Source of the DNA: an uncultured Anaerosacchariphilus sp.
GTDB lineage: Bacteria > Bacillota > Clostridia > Lachnospirales > Lachnospiraceae
Direction: 5' to 3'
Assembly: GCA_934402125.1 (NCBI GenBank)
Contig: CAKRTY010000001.1
Coordinates: 1 to 21,996, forward strand
Length of the DNA: 21,996 bases
Below, one piece after another: positions 1 through 7,013 of the stretch (position 1 is its first letter; the number at the start of each line of letters is the position of its first letter). The notes below the pieces were generated by a model. The model had not been told where the DNA came from and ran no database searches. It worked only from the letters and a program-made list of their open reading frames with translations. The position numbers and the translations under genes are program-made.

Positions 1-53
1 GACAGGGTCAGCAGTAATGCGGTTGATTTCTTCAGCCATTTTAAATTTCTCAT
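1..53 (-). CDS. Secreted or membrane protein, N-terminal fragment
   Basis: Partial gene running off the left edge on the minus strand. ATG at 53-51 is preceded by an AGGAGG ribosome site (60-65) with 6-base spacing, and a consensus promoter lies upstream at 97-125. Only 17 residues are visible: a basic start (MRNLKWLKK) followed by a hydrophobic run (ALLLTL), which is how a Sec signal peptide or an N-terminal membrane anchor begins. The product cannot be named. It lies beyond the terminator of the preceding hydrolase gene and has its own promoter, so it is a separate transcription unit. Confidence 0.7.
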   Translation of the reverse strand, partial: MRNLKWLKKSTALLLTL

Positions 54-59
54 AATAAT

Positions 60-65
60 CCTCCT
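60..65 (-). promoter_or_regulatory. Ribosome binding site of the left-edge gene
   Basis: A perfect AGGAGG on the minus strand, 6 bases before ATG 53-51. With the promoter upstream it is the main support for calling so short a visible reading frame a gene. Confidence 0.75.
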
Positions 66-96
66 TTTTGACTGTTCACGTCGTTTTGTTGTTGCA

Positions 97-125
97 ATCA
101 TACGCCCTTTAACCTACTTTGTCAA
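97..125 (-). promoter_or_regulatory. Sigma-A type promoter for the left-edge gene
   Basis: On the minus strand, TTGACA (125-120), a 17-base spacer and TATGAT (102-97): a full consensus -35 and one mismatch in the -10. Transcription should start near 90, leaving a leader of about 37 bases before ATG 53. Confidence 0.8.
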
Positions 126-193
126 TAGGTTTTATATGATTTTTGAAAGTTTTTTAGAAAATGTGCTTCTTTTATTACCATTTTCTAATACAT

Positions 194-235
194 AAAAAGC
201 CAACGCACAGCAGATGTTTTCTTCTGTACGCTGAC
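194..235 (-). terminator. Rho-independent terminator after the SleB-domain gene
   Basis: A 12-bp stem (arms 235-224 and 210-199, three G-U pairs) with a 13-base loop, followed on the minus strand by TTTTT. It starts 7 bases after the stop of the hydrolase gene and closes the ten-gene run that begins at 9542. Confidence 0.8.
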
Positions 236-242
236 TTCTTTG

Positions 243-1508
243 TCAGGATGAATAATTCCAGGTATAGGAGAAAATATGGGCGCCGATAACCAGTCCGCTT
301 AAGGACGGATAATTGGCATACGTCCGGAAAAATGTCCGGTTTCCCACATTGGACTCCCCGGCGATGGCCCGGTTAGCCGCATTGTAGCAGGATTCGGTGA
401 CGGATCCCGCACCGTCTGTCAGCATCAAGTCGAAACGTCCGGAGGTAACCGGCGAAAACTGACCGGAAGCCCGGATCACGCTCATGATATCCCCCTGGGC
501 AAAACGGGGATCCCGGATCCGGTTCATCACTACCGCTCCTACCGCCAACTGGCCTTCCGCCCCCTGGTTGCCTGCCTCACAGTAAATCAGCGTAGCCAGA
601 GCCTTTATCTCGTCCTCACTGGCGCTGTACGCGCCGTACTGGGTGTATTCCAGCTCCGTAGTCCGCACTCCGGTCACATCGCCCAGAGAGCCGATGATTT
701 CCGCTGCCTTGGCCGCCTCAATCTGAGCCTCGATTTTCTTCTTCTCCGCGATCAGCTGCTTCAGCACCTCCTGCTGATTTGCCAGGGTATTGCTCTTGCC
801 GTCGATATCTGCCTGAGCTGCCGCTATATCATTTACATGCTTACTGATTTTCCCGGAGGTACTGCTGGCCAGGGCCGATACCTCCTTCTGCTTCTTCTCC
901 ACAGAAGCCTGCATCTCGTCCAGCGCCTCTTTTTCTGCCTCCAGCTTTTCTTCCTGCTCCTGAATCTCCGCCTTGTGGGCCGCATAAGCCTCCAGCATAT
1001 CCCGGTCATACTCGGAGATCCGCTCCGCGTAATCGGCGCGGTTCAGCGCGCTGGCAAAATCACCGGATTCCAGCAGAATTTCGATAAAAGAACTCCTGGG
1101 ATTCTCATACATATACTGAATCCGGGCCTTCATATCCGCGTACTGTTTCTCTTCTGTATTCTTCGCTTCCTCCAGATCCTCCTGGGTCTTCGCAATCTCC
1201 TCCTGCTTACTGGCAATCTGCTTATTCAGCTCGGAAATCTGGCTTTCCAGACTGGAATACTGCTTATTCAGATCCTTCAGGTAATCCTCCATCTGGGATT
1301 TGGCCTCCTGAAGCCGATCCTTCTTATCCTTTGTGGCGTCGATCTCGTTCTGGGTCTTGTCGATCTCGTCCTGCGTCTTATCGATCTCGTTCTGAATGTT
1401 ATCCACGTCGCTCTGATCCGGCACGGCATAGGACGTAAACCCAAGCGCCAGCGCCAAGGTAACTCCGCCAAACCGATATGCCATTTTCAGAAGACGTGTA
1501 TGCTTCAT
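243..1508 (-). CDS. Secreted peptidoglycan hydrolase: coiled coil plus SleB-type domain
   Basis: 421 residues. A basic start and hydrophobic stretch (about 10-28) form a signal peptide. Residues 33-270 are a long, Glu/Lys/Gln-rich coiled coil like the N-terminal part of PcsB-type cell-division hydrolases. Residues about 300-418 match the cell wall hydrolase SleB family (Hydrolase_2), with the IYCEAGNQG motif (likely catalytic Glu311) and GAVVMNR. SleB enzymes are lytic transglycosylases acting on peptidoglycan; in spore formers they serve cortex breakdown, but the same domain occurs in vegetative wall remodelling. The coiled coil suggests control by a partner such as FtsEX (inference). The ribosome site is AGAGGA. 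Last gene of the operon, 12 bases after trmL. Confidence 0.85.
   Translation of the reverse strand: MKHTRLLKMAYRFGGVTLALALGFTSYAVPDQSDVDNIQNEIDKTQDEIDKTQNEIDATKDKKDRLQEAKSQMEDYLKDLNKQYSSLESQISELNKQIASKQEEIAKTQEDLEEAKNTEEKQYADMKARIQYMYENPRSSFIEILLESGDFASALNRADYAERISEYDRDMLEAYAAHKAEIQEQEEKLEAEKEALDEMQASVEKKQKEVSALASSTSGKISKHVNDIAAAQADIDGKSNTLANQQEVLKQLIAEKKKIEAQIEAAKAAEIIGSLGDVTGVRTTELEYTQYGAYSASEDEIKALATLIYCEAGNQGAEGQLAVGAVVMNRIRDPRFAQGDIMSVIRASGQFSPVTSGRFDLMLTDGAGSVTESCYNAANRAIAGESNVGNRTFFRTYANYPSLSGLVIGAHIFSYTWNYSS
1341..1403 (-). repeat. Three 21-bp tandem repeats inside the hydrolase coiled coil
   Basis: Three imperfect 21-bp units begin at 1341, 1362 and 1383, each opening with GATCTCGT on the plus strand. 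They encode seven-residue units of the type (N/D)EIDKTQ near residues 36-56. One unit equals one coiled-coil heptad, so copy-number change would lengthen the coil without a frameshift. Confidence 0.8.
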
Positions 1509-1520
1509 CTGTAAAATCCT

Positions 1521-2018
1521 CTAACTCCAGTCGTATTTTGTCAGGTGTCCTTCCAGGCGCATACCCGGAAAATCATTCTGGCGCAGCGCCTCGTAAAGCA
1601 CAATCGCCACAGAATTGGACAGATTCAGGGAACGGGTATCTCCCAGCATGGGAATCCGGATAGCGCGCTCCTGATTTTCCAGAAGAAGCTCCTCCGGAAT
1701 TCCGGCGCTCTCCTTGCCGAACATGATATAGCAGTCCGGCTCAAACGTTACCTCCGTGTAAACCTTCTGTCCCTTGGTGGTTGCCATATAAGGTCTTGCG
1801 CCGGGGTTCCGGCGCAGGAAGTCCTCGTAGTTTACATAAGTTATTACATCCAGCTGCGGCCAGTAGTCCATACCGGCCCGCTTCAGATCCTTTTCGCTCA
1901 GGCGGAAGCCCAGGGGCTCAATCAGGTGCAGACGGGTGCCCGTCGCCACGCAGGTTCTTCCGATGTTGCCTGTATTGGCCGGTATCTCCGGCTCCAGAAG
2001 TACAATGTTCAGTGCCAT
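1521..2018 (-). CDS. trmL: tRNA (cytidine(34)-2'-O)-methyltransferase TrmL
   Basis: 165 residues, close to the usual length of TrmL/YibK. This SPOUT-class, trefoil-knot enzyme methylates the ribose of the wobble base 34 in certain leucine tRNAs using S-adenosylmethionine. Visible motifs are NTGNIGRTC (15-23), FGKESAGIP (100-108) and SLNLSNSVAI (130-139), the last two building the AdoMet-binding knot. Its ATG follows directly on the TAA of the aminotransferase gene (2019-2021), with GGGAG in the 3' end of that gene as ribosome site, so the two should be translated together. Confidence 0.93.
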   Translation of the reverse strand: MALNIVLLEPEIPANTGNIGRTCVATGTRLHLIEPLGFRLSEKDLKRAGMDYWPQLDVITYVNYEDFLRRNPGARPYMATTKGQKVYTEVTFEPDCYIMFGKESAGIPEELLLENQERAIRIPMLGDTRSLNLSNSVAIVLYEALRQNDFPGMRLEGHLTKYDWS

Positions 2019-3197
2019 TTATTTCGCTCCCTTTTCCGCCCGCAGCTTCTCCACAAAACAAGCCAGGCGGCTGGTTGCCTCCTTCAGATCCTCCAGGGAA
2101 TACGCATAGGAAATACGTAAAAATCCCTCTCCGCAGGCTCCGAAAGCAGTTCCCGGAACCACGGCCACCTTCTCTTCCATCAGGAAGCGGGTCGCAAATT
2201 CCTCCGAGGTCATGCCAAATTCCTTAATGCTGGGGAAGATGTAGAACGCGCCGTAAGGCTCAAAGCAGGACAATCCCATTTCCCGCAGGGTATGTACCAG
2301 GAAACGGCGTCTCTGGTCGTAAGACTCCCGCATCATCGCCACATCCTCGTCGCCGTTCTTCAGGGCCTCCACCGCCGCGTACTGGCTGTTGGTGGGCGCG
2401 CACATGATGGCGTACTGATGAAGCTTGGTCATCTGGCTGATAATCTCTGCCGGACCACAGGCATATCCCAGTCTCCAGCCGGTCATGGCATAGGCCTTGG
2501 AAAATCCGTTAATGAGAATGGTTCTCTCCCGCATTCCCGGAATGCTGGCAATGGATACATGGTCGCCCGCATAGCTTAACTCGGAATAAATCTCATCGGA
2601 CATCACATAGATATCTTTTTCTATAATGACTTCCGCAATCTCCTCCAGATCCTTCTGGGTCATAATGGCGCCGGTCGGATTGTTCGGGAAAGGCAGAACC
2701 AGAAGCTTGGTTTTATCTGTAATGGCGTCGCGGAGCTCCTGGGCCGTCAGGCGGAATTCATTTTCCTCCTTCAGGTTGATGATCACCGGTACGCCGTCCG
2801 CCAGCACACAGCAGGGCTCGTAGGATACGTAGCTGGGTTGGGGAATCAGGACCTCGTCCCCGGGATTCAGCATGGCGCGGAAGGCCATATCGATTCCTTC
2901 GCTGCCGCCTACGGTAATCAGCACCTCCCGGAGCGGATCATAGCTTACATGAATGCGGCGTTCCAGATACCGCACAATCTCCTCTCGCAGCTCCTTCAGG
3001 CCTGCGTTGGAGGTATAAAAGGTACGTCCCTTTTCCAGGGTATAGATTCCCTCGTCCCGGATATGCCAGGGCGTATCAAAATCCGGCTCACCCACGCCCA
3101 GGGAAATAGCGTCTGGCATCTCATTTACCACATCGAAGAATTTACGGATGCCGGACCAGGGAATCGAAACTGCTTTGTCTGATAATGGGTTTCTCAC
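2019..3197 (-). CDS. PLP-dependent class I/II aminotransferase
   Basis: 392 residues, typical for the fold-type I aspartate aminotransferase family. Seen: LGVGEPDFDTP near the start, PNNPTG (171-176), Asp201 in SDEIYSEL, and the SKAYAMTGWRLGY block with the PLP-binding Lys234; a late FLRISYA supplies the carboxylate-binding Arg. The substrate cannot be fixed from sequence: aspartate, aromatic or branched-chain amino acids, or an acetyl-diaminopimelate-type role are all possible. The start codon overlaps the stop of the upstream Lrp-family gene (ATGA), which points to amino-acid-responsive control by that neighbour. Confidence 0.88.
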   Translation of the reverse strand: MRNPLSDKAVSIPWSGIRKFFDVVNEMPDAISLGVGEPDFDTPWHIRDEGIYTLEKGRTFYTSNAGLKELREEIVRYLERRIHVSYDPLREVLITVGGSEGIDMAFRAMLNPGDEVLIPQPSYVSYEPCCVLADGVPVIINLKEENEFRLTAQELRDAITDKTKLLVLPFPNNPTGAIMTQKDLEEIAEVIIEKDIYVMSDEIYSELSYAGDHVSIASIPGMRERTILINGFSKAYAMTGWRLGYACGPAEIISQMTKLHQYAIMCAPTNSQYAAVEALKNGDEDVAMMRESYDQRRRFLVHTLREMGLSCFEPYGAFYIFPSIKEFGMTSEEFATRFLMEEKVAVVPGTAFGACGEGFLRISYAYSLEDLKEATSRLACFVEKLRAEKGAK

Positions 3198-3676
3198 GGT
3201 GTCACCAGCATCCTTTCATCTTTTTTCTCATGTACCATAATAGAACCATGATCCTTGTATTTTTTCAATATGAAATGTGTGGCAGTGCTGAGAACGGAAT
3301 CCAGCGGTGACAGCTTATCGGATACAAACTGCGCCACGTCCCGCATGGTCTTGCCCTCAATCATGACCATAAAGTCGAAGCCGCCGGAAATCAGATATAC
3401 GCTGTCCACCTCCGCGTAATTGTAGATACGCTCTGCCACCTTATCGAAGCCGAAGCCCCGCTGGGGCGTAACCTTCACCTCGACCAGGGCTGTCAGCTTC
3501 TCCTCGCTGGTCTTATCCCAGTCAATCAGGGTATGATAACCACAGATAATTCCTTCTTTTTCCATATCCGCGATTTCATTGGCGACCGCCGCCTCCTCTA
3601 CTCCCAGCATGACTGCCAGATCCGCTAAATCCACGCGGCTGTTTTTCTCAATGAATGTCAAAATCTTTTCTCTCAT
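3194..3676 (-). CDS. Lrp/AsnC-family transcriptional regulator
   Basis: 160 residues: an N-terminal winged helix-turn-helix (about 1-50, with LADLAVMLGVEEAAV) and a C-terminal RAM ligand-binding domain (about 62-140, with SGGFDFMVMIEG). Family members form dimers to octamers and sense amino acids. The gene has a strong GGGAGGG site 8 bases before ATG and overlaps the aminotransferase gene by 4 bases, so that enzyme, or its own operon, is the obvious target. The ligand is unknown. It sits in mid-operon, 32 bases after the AIR-synthase-like gene. Confidence 0.88.
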   Translation of the reverse strand: MREKILTFIEKNSRVDLADLAVMLGVEEAAVANEIADMEKEGIICGYHTLIDWDKTSEEKLTALVEVKVTPQRGFGFDKVAERIYNYAEVDSVYLISGGFDFMVMIEGKTMRDVAQFVSDKLSPLDSVLSTATHFILKKYKDHGSIMVHEKKDERMLVTP

Positions 3677-3708
3677 TGCTTTCGCCCTCCCATCAGTTTT
3701 TTTATAAT

Positions 3709-4695
3709 TTACTCGTATATCTTATATAACTCGTCGGTCTTGGGACGCTCCAGAAAGCTCTCGTCCTCGCCGTTCCGGATCCGTCTGGCCTTCCCCTCCG
3801 TGGCCTTGCCGATAACTGCCGCCGGAATACCTGCCGCCGCCAGCTCCCGCACCAGATCGTGTCCCCGGTCTGCCGCTATCAGCATACAGCCGCTGGAAAT
3901 CAGGTAATAGGGGTTCAGCTCAAAACACTCGCAGATTTCCACCGTCTCCTGACGGATAGGAATCGCCTTCAGGTCAATCTCCAGGCCGATACCGGAAGCC
4001 TCCGCCACCTCCCAGAGCGCGCCGTAGATTCCCCCCTCGGTCACGTCATGCATGGCGCTGACGCCATGCTTCACTGCAATCCTGGAATCCTCTACCACAG
4101 AAATATACTGTTCAAAGCTCTTCGCCGTTTCCACAAAGGAAGCCGGGAAACGTTTCCGGAGCTCCTCCTCCTTTTCCTTGGCAATGATGGAGGTTCCCTC
4201 TACGCCAATCCACTTGGTTACCACGATATCCTGGCCGGGCTTCGCCCCCGCAGTAGAAATCAGCTTTCCCTCCTGCACCTTACCCACGCCTGTGACGCTG
4301 ATAATGGGCTGACTGACCGCCCGGGTAACCTCTGTGTGGCCGCCCATAACCTGAATCCGGAAACGGGCGCAGGCTTCCTCCACCTGTCCCATCATTTCCC
4401 TGATATCCGCTTCCTCGATCTCCTCCGGCAGAAGCACGGTGAGCATTACGCCCACCGGCTCCGCACCGCTGCTGGCCAGATCATTTGCGGTAATCTGAAT
4501 GGCCAGGGTTCCGATATCCTTCACCGTACCGGTGATGGGGTCGGTGGAAATCACGAATACCTCACCGGGCGCCAGCTTCATGGCCGCGCAGTCCTCACCC
4601 ACTCCGGCTCCCAGAAGCACCTCGTCCCGCTTCGTATGTATCTGCTTGAAAATACTTCTCTTTAAAATCGTTTCTGATACTTTTCCAACCTTCAT
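3709..4695 (-). CDS. AIR synthase-related (PurM/HypE/ThiL fold) protein
   Basis: 328 residues. The order of blocks, GAGVGEDCAAMKL with Asp near 35, STDPITG, ANDLASSGAEPVG, GGHTEV, HDVTEGGIYGALWEVA and SSGCMLIA, matches the PurM-like ATP-binding superfamily, nearest to HypE. True HypE ends in a conserved Cys that receives the carbamoyl group; this protein ends DELYKIYE and lacks it, and no other hyp genes are nearby. It is probably an ATP-dependent enzyme of unknown substrate. The start is set by AAGGAG, which overlaps the TAA of the VanW gene (stop and ribosome site share bases), showing tight coupling. Confidence 0.8.
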   Translation of the reverse strand: MKVGKVSETILKRSIFKQIHTKRDEVLLGAGVGEDCAAMKLAPGEVFVISTDPITGTVKDIGTLAIQITANDLASSGAEPVGVMLTVLLPEEIEEADIREMMGQVEEACARFRIQVMGGHTEVTRAVSQPIISVTGVGKVQEGKLISTAGAKPGQDIVVTKWIGVEGTSIIAKEKEEELRKRFPASFVETAKSFEQYISVVEDSRIAVKHGVSAMHDVTEGGIYGALWEVAEASGIGLEIDLKAIPIRQETVEICECFELNPYYLISSGCMLIAADRGHDLVRELAAAGIPAAVIGKATEGKARRIRNGEDESFLERPKTDELYKIYE

Positions 4696-4706
4696 GCGTC
4701 TGCTCC

Positions 4707-6140
4707 TTACTGCATTCTCGCAATGCAGGACGCCAGCGTAGCATTGACCGTACCCTCGTCCTGGGTAGCCACAGCCGCCTGCAGCTCATTGGACAATTCC
4801 GGATCGCCTGCGATGCCTACTGTAATGGTCCGGGGCGTCGCCTTATAGCTGCTCTTATTGACCTTGGTTTTGCTTTCTTCCTTGCCGTTTACATAGACAT
4901 GCTTATAAAGCTCTGCCACCACGCCTCTGTGGGCGCTCTCCCTGGTAATATAACCGATGGGCTGGCCTGCGTCCGCTATAATCTGCACGCCCGGCTCCGT
5001 GGTGCTTAAAGTAACACTCTCGAATTTCAATGTCCGGTTGGAGGGACGGGTTTCCTGTCCATAGATCGTAAAAGTAATCTGCTTGCCGCTGGTCACGCCC
5101 TCGATGTAGACCGGCGCGTCCAGGTTGTTCTTAAACTTCAGATCCTTGTAGGTTCCTGCAATGGCCGCATCTGCCGCAGGATCCACATAATTTACAATCA
5201 TCGAATGGTTGGAGCGCTCTAGCACTTCCAGCTCCGCACGGAGAACCGCGTTATAAAGGGTTGTGGATACCTGACAGATTCCTCCGCCCAGGCTGTCTAC
5301 CACCTTCCCGTTCAGATAAGATCCTGCCATGGCGTAGCCGTTGGCCTCAGAGAACGGGCTGACGGTCTCATAAGCCGAGAAGGTATCCCCCGGATACAGC
5401 ACCGTACCGTTGATATGCTTTGCTCCGCTGGCGATATTCTGACAGCGGGCCGCGCCGGAGGTACTGTAGCTTGTGGTAAAGGTACCAAGCACGTCCTTTA
5501 CCTTACTGAGCTCCTCCTTCGTTCCTTTGGGATAATCGGTCTCTACCGGAAGCGTAAGGGAACCGTTGGTATGATCCCATTCCTTTTCAACAAAATCCAT
5601 AATCATGGTAATGGAGGTATCCGCGTCCAGAACGATTCCGGTCTGTCCGTCCACAACCTGGAAGGAACCGCCCTCCCGCTTCAGGGTTGCGTCTACAGCC
5701 TCCTGATCGAATTTTTTGCATTTGTTGTTTACATAATCTGCAACCAAATCCTGATCCAGCACCCAGGTCAGCTGATAATTCTTATTCTCATGCTCCAGAT
5801 CCTTGCGTTCCTTATAACGGCGGATAATGTTGCCGCTCTTGCCAAGCTCCGCAGCTTCCTCCACAATCTCTTCCTCATTGGTGCTGACAAGCCCCAGCTC
5901 CTTTAAGGTAGGAGTCAGTTCCTTATCGCCAATCTGCAGGGTCAGCGTCTCCGCGCCCATCTCGCCCACATACCCGTTCAGGGTTTCCAGCGCCTCTTCC
6001 CGGGTCATACCGGACAGATCAATGCCATCCGCATAGACTCCTGTATGAATCGTGGAATTTTCCGCAGCCAGCGCGGTTGTGCCGCCCGCCAGAAAAGCGG
6101 TACAAAGCAGGGCTGCCGTCAGTAACTGTCTCTTTTTCAT
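4707..6140 (-). CDS. VanW family secreted or anchored cell-wall protein
   Basis: 477 residues. Signal peptide or anchor at 1-26 (KKR start, hydrophobic stretch, ALAA). Residues about 35-200 resemble the YoaR-type putative peptidoglycan-binding region, including SGMTREEALETL. Residues about 222-350 are the VanW domain, with FSAYETVSPFSEANGY and GGGICQVSTTLYNAVL. The tail from about 375 to 450 looks like a G5-type domain. VanW was first seen in vancomycin-resistance clusters, but chromosomal copies like this are common in Clostridia and do not imply resistance; the exact function is unknown. Ribosome site GGAG. It lies 40 bases after the small membrane-peptide gene, the widest gap in this operon. 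Confidence 0.85.
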   Translation of the reverse strand: MKKRQLLTAALLCTAFLAGGTTALAAENSTIHTGVYADGIDLSGMTREEALETLNGYVGEMGAETLTLQIGDKELTPTLKELGLVSTNEEEIVEEAAELGKSGNIIRRYKERKDLEHENKNYQLTWVLDQDLVADYVNNKCKKFDQEAVDATLKREGGSFQVVDGQTGIVLDADTSITMIMDFVEKEWDHTNGSLTLPVETDYPKGTKEELSKVKDVLGTFTTSYSTSGAARCQNIASGAKHINGTVLYPGDTFSAYETVSPFSEANGYAMAGSYLNGKVVDSLGGGICQVSTTLYNAVLRAELEVLERSNHSMIVNYVDPAADAAIAGTYKDLKFKNNLDAPVYIEGVTSGKQITFTIYGQETRPSNRTLKFESVTLSTTEPGVQIIADAGQPIGYITRESAHRGVVAELYKHVYVNGKEESKTKVNKSSYKATPRTITVGIAGDPELSNELQAAVATQDEGTVNATLASCIARMQ

Positions 6141-6180
6141 AACGTCTCCTCTTTCTGAATGTGAATCAGGTTCCTGCTTT

Positions 6181-6282
6181 TTACAGCGCGTAAGTCAGCA
6201 TTGGCAGTATCATTGCCAGGACTACGATTACAATGATAATCGTGGAAATAACTTTTCGGCTCTTCTTATCGTACCAGTTCAT
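6181..6282 (-). CDS. 33-residue single-pass membrane peptide
   Basis: ATG at 6282-6280, TAA at 6183-6181. GGAGG lies 8 bases upstream, and the start overlaps the TGA of the exonuclease gene (ATGA), as at other junctions in this operon. The peptide begins MNWYDKKSRK, with four basic residues, then has one hydrophobic span of about 20 residues rich in Ile and Val, and ends LTYAL. This predicts a cytoplasmic N-terminus and one membrane helix. Size and layout recall small Firmicutes membrane peptides such as Prli42, but I cannot assign a family. The gene is below usual annotation cut-offs. Confidence 0.75.
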   Translation of the reverse strand: MNWYDKKSRKVISTIIIVIVVLAMILPMLTYAL

Positions 6283-6992
6283 CTTAAAATCCTCCCATGC
6301 TCGGAAATAATTTTATCTATGATTCTTGAAGCTTCATTTTTTGTCAGCGTGTCAATCTGCACACTTAAGCCTATTTTATGATATTTTAGCAGATCATTCA
6401 AGTATCCTTTTTGCGCAGCTGTAATCGGACCCTGCTTTTTCGTCCGATAGATCAGCTGCTTCGGCGCAAATAACTCCTCCGGGCTGTCCGGGAACTCCGC
6501 TGCCAGCCTCCGGTACAGCTCCATGGCCGCGCAGGCGTCGTCTGACGCCCGGTGGGCTCTCTCCTGGGTGATCTTATAATAAGCGCACAGATAAGGCAGA
6601 TTCTTATGCTCCAGATCCGGCAGCAGCGCCCGGGCAATTTTCAGGGTATCCACGCCGTCCTTTTCAAAGGCCAGACCCAGATTCACCGCATTCCGTTTTA
6701 CGAAGCTGTAATCAAAGAGAATATTATGACCCAGAAGCGGCAGTTCTCCGCAAAAGTCCACCAGCTCGGCTACGGCTGTCCCGGTGTCCTTTCCTGTAGC
6801 TGCCATCTCATCATCTATTCCGGTCAGCTCCCGGATCCTGGGGCTGATGGCCATACCCGGATTCACCAGGGTTTCATACCGCTCGCAAATGCTTCCGTTT
6901 TTCACCTTCACCGCTCCGATTTCCAGGATCCGATCCTCGGAAGGACTCAAACCCGTAGTCTCCAGATCCAGCGCGATGTAACTGTCTATCAT
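6279..6992 (-). CDS. DnaQ-like (DEDDh) 3'-5' exonuclease
   Basis: 237 residues. The exonuclease domain (1-165) shows all five acidic/His ligands of the DEDDh family: Asp9 and Glu11 in DLETTG, Asp94 in HNILFDYSF, and His147 and Asp152 in HRASDD. This is a two-metal 3'-5' exonuclease fold as in DNA polymerase III epsilon and PolC. The C-terminal part (about 188-232, ITAAQKGYLNDLL to TLTKNEASRIIDKI) is a small helical module often attached to nucleic-acid proteins. There is no polymerase domain, so it is a free-standing proofreading, repair or RNA-trimming enzyme. The stop overlaps the start of the 33-residue membrane peptide. Confidence 0.88.
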   Translation of the reverse strand: MIDSYIALDLETTGLSPSEDRILEIGAVKVKNGSICERYETLVNPGMAISPRIRELTGIDDEMAATGKDTGTAVAELVDFCGELPLLGHNILFDYSFVKRNAVNLGLAFEKDGVDTLKIARALLPDLEHKNLPYLCAYYKITQERAHRASDDACAAMELYRRLAAEFPDSPEELFAPKQLIYRTKKQGPITAAQKGYLNDLLKYHKIGLSVQIDTLTKNEASRIIDKIISEHGRILR

Positions 6993-7013
6993 AGTATCCT
7001 CTTCTCCGTTCTC

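Noticed and set aside
3709..4695. Naming the AIR-synthase-like gene hypE
   Set aside because: The C-terminal Cys needed by HypE is missing and no hydrogenase maturation genes are present.
4707..6140. Vancomycin resistance gene
   Set aside because: The VanW domain alone, with no vanHAX or two-component genes nearby, is a common chromosomal cell-wall protein in Clostridia.
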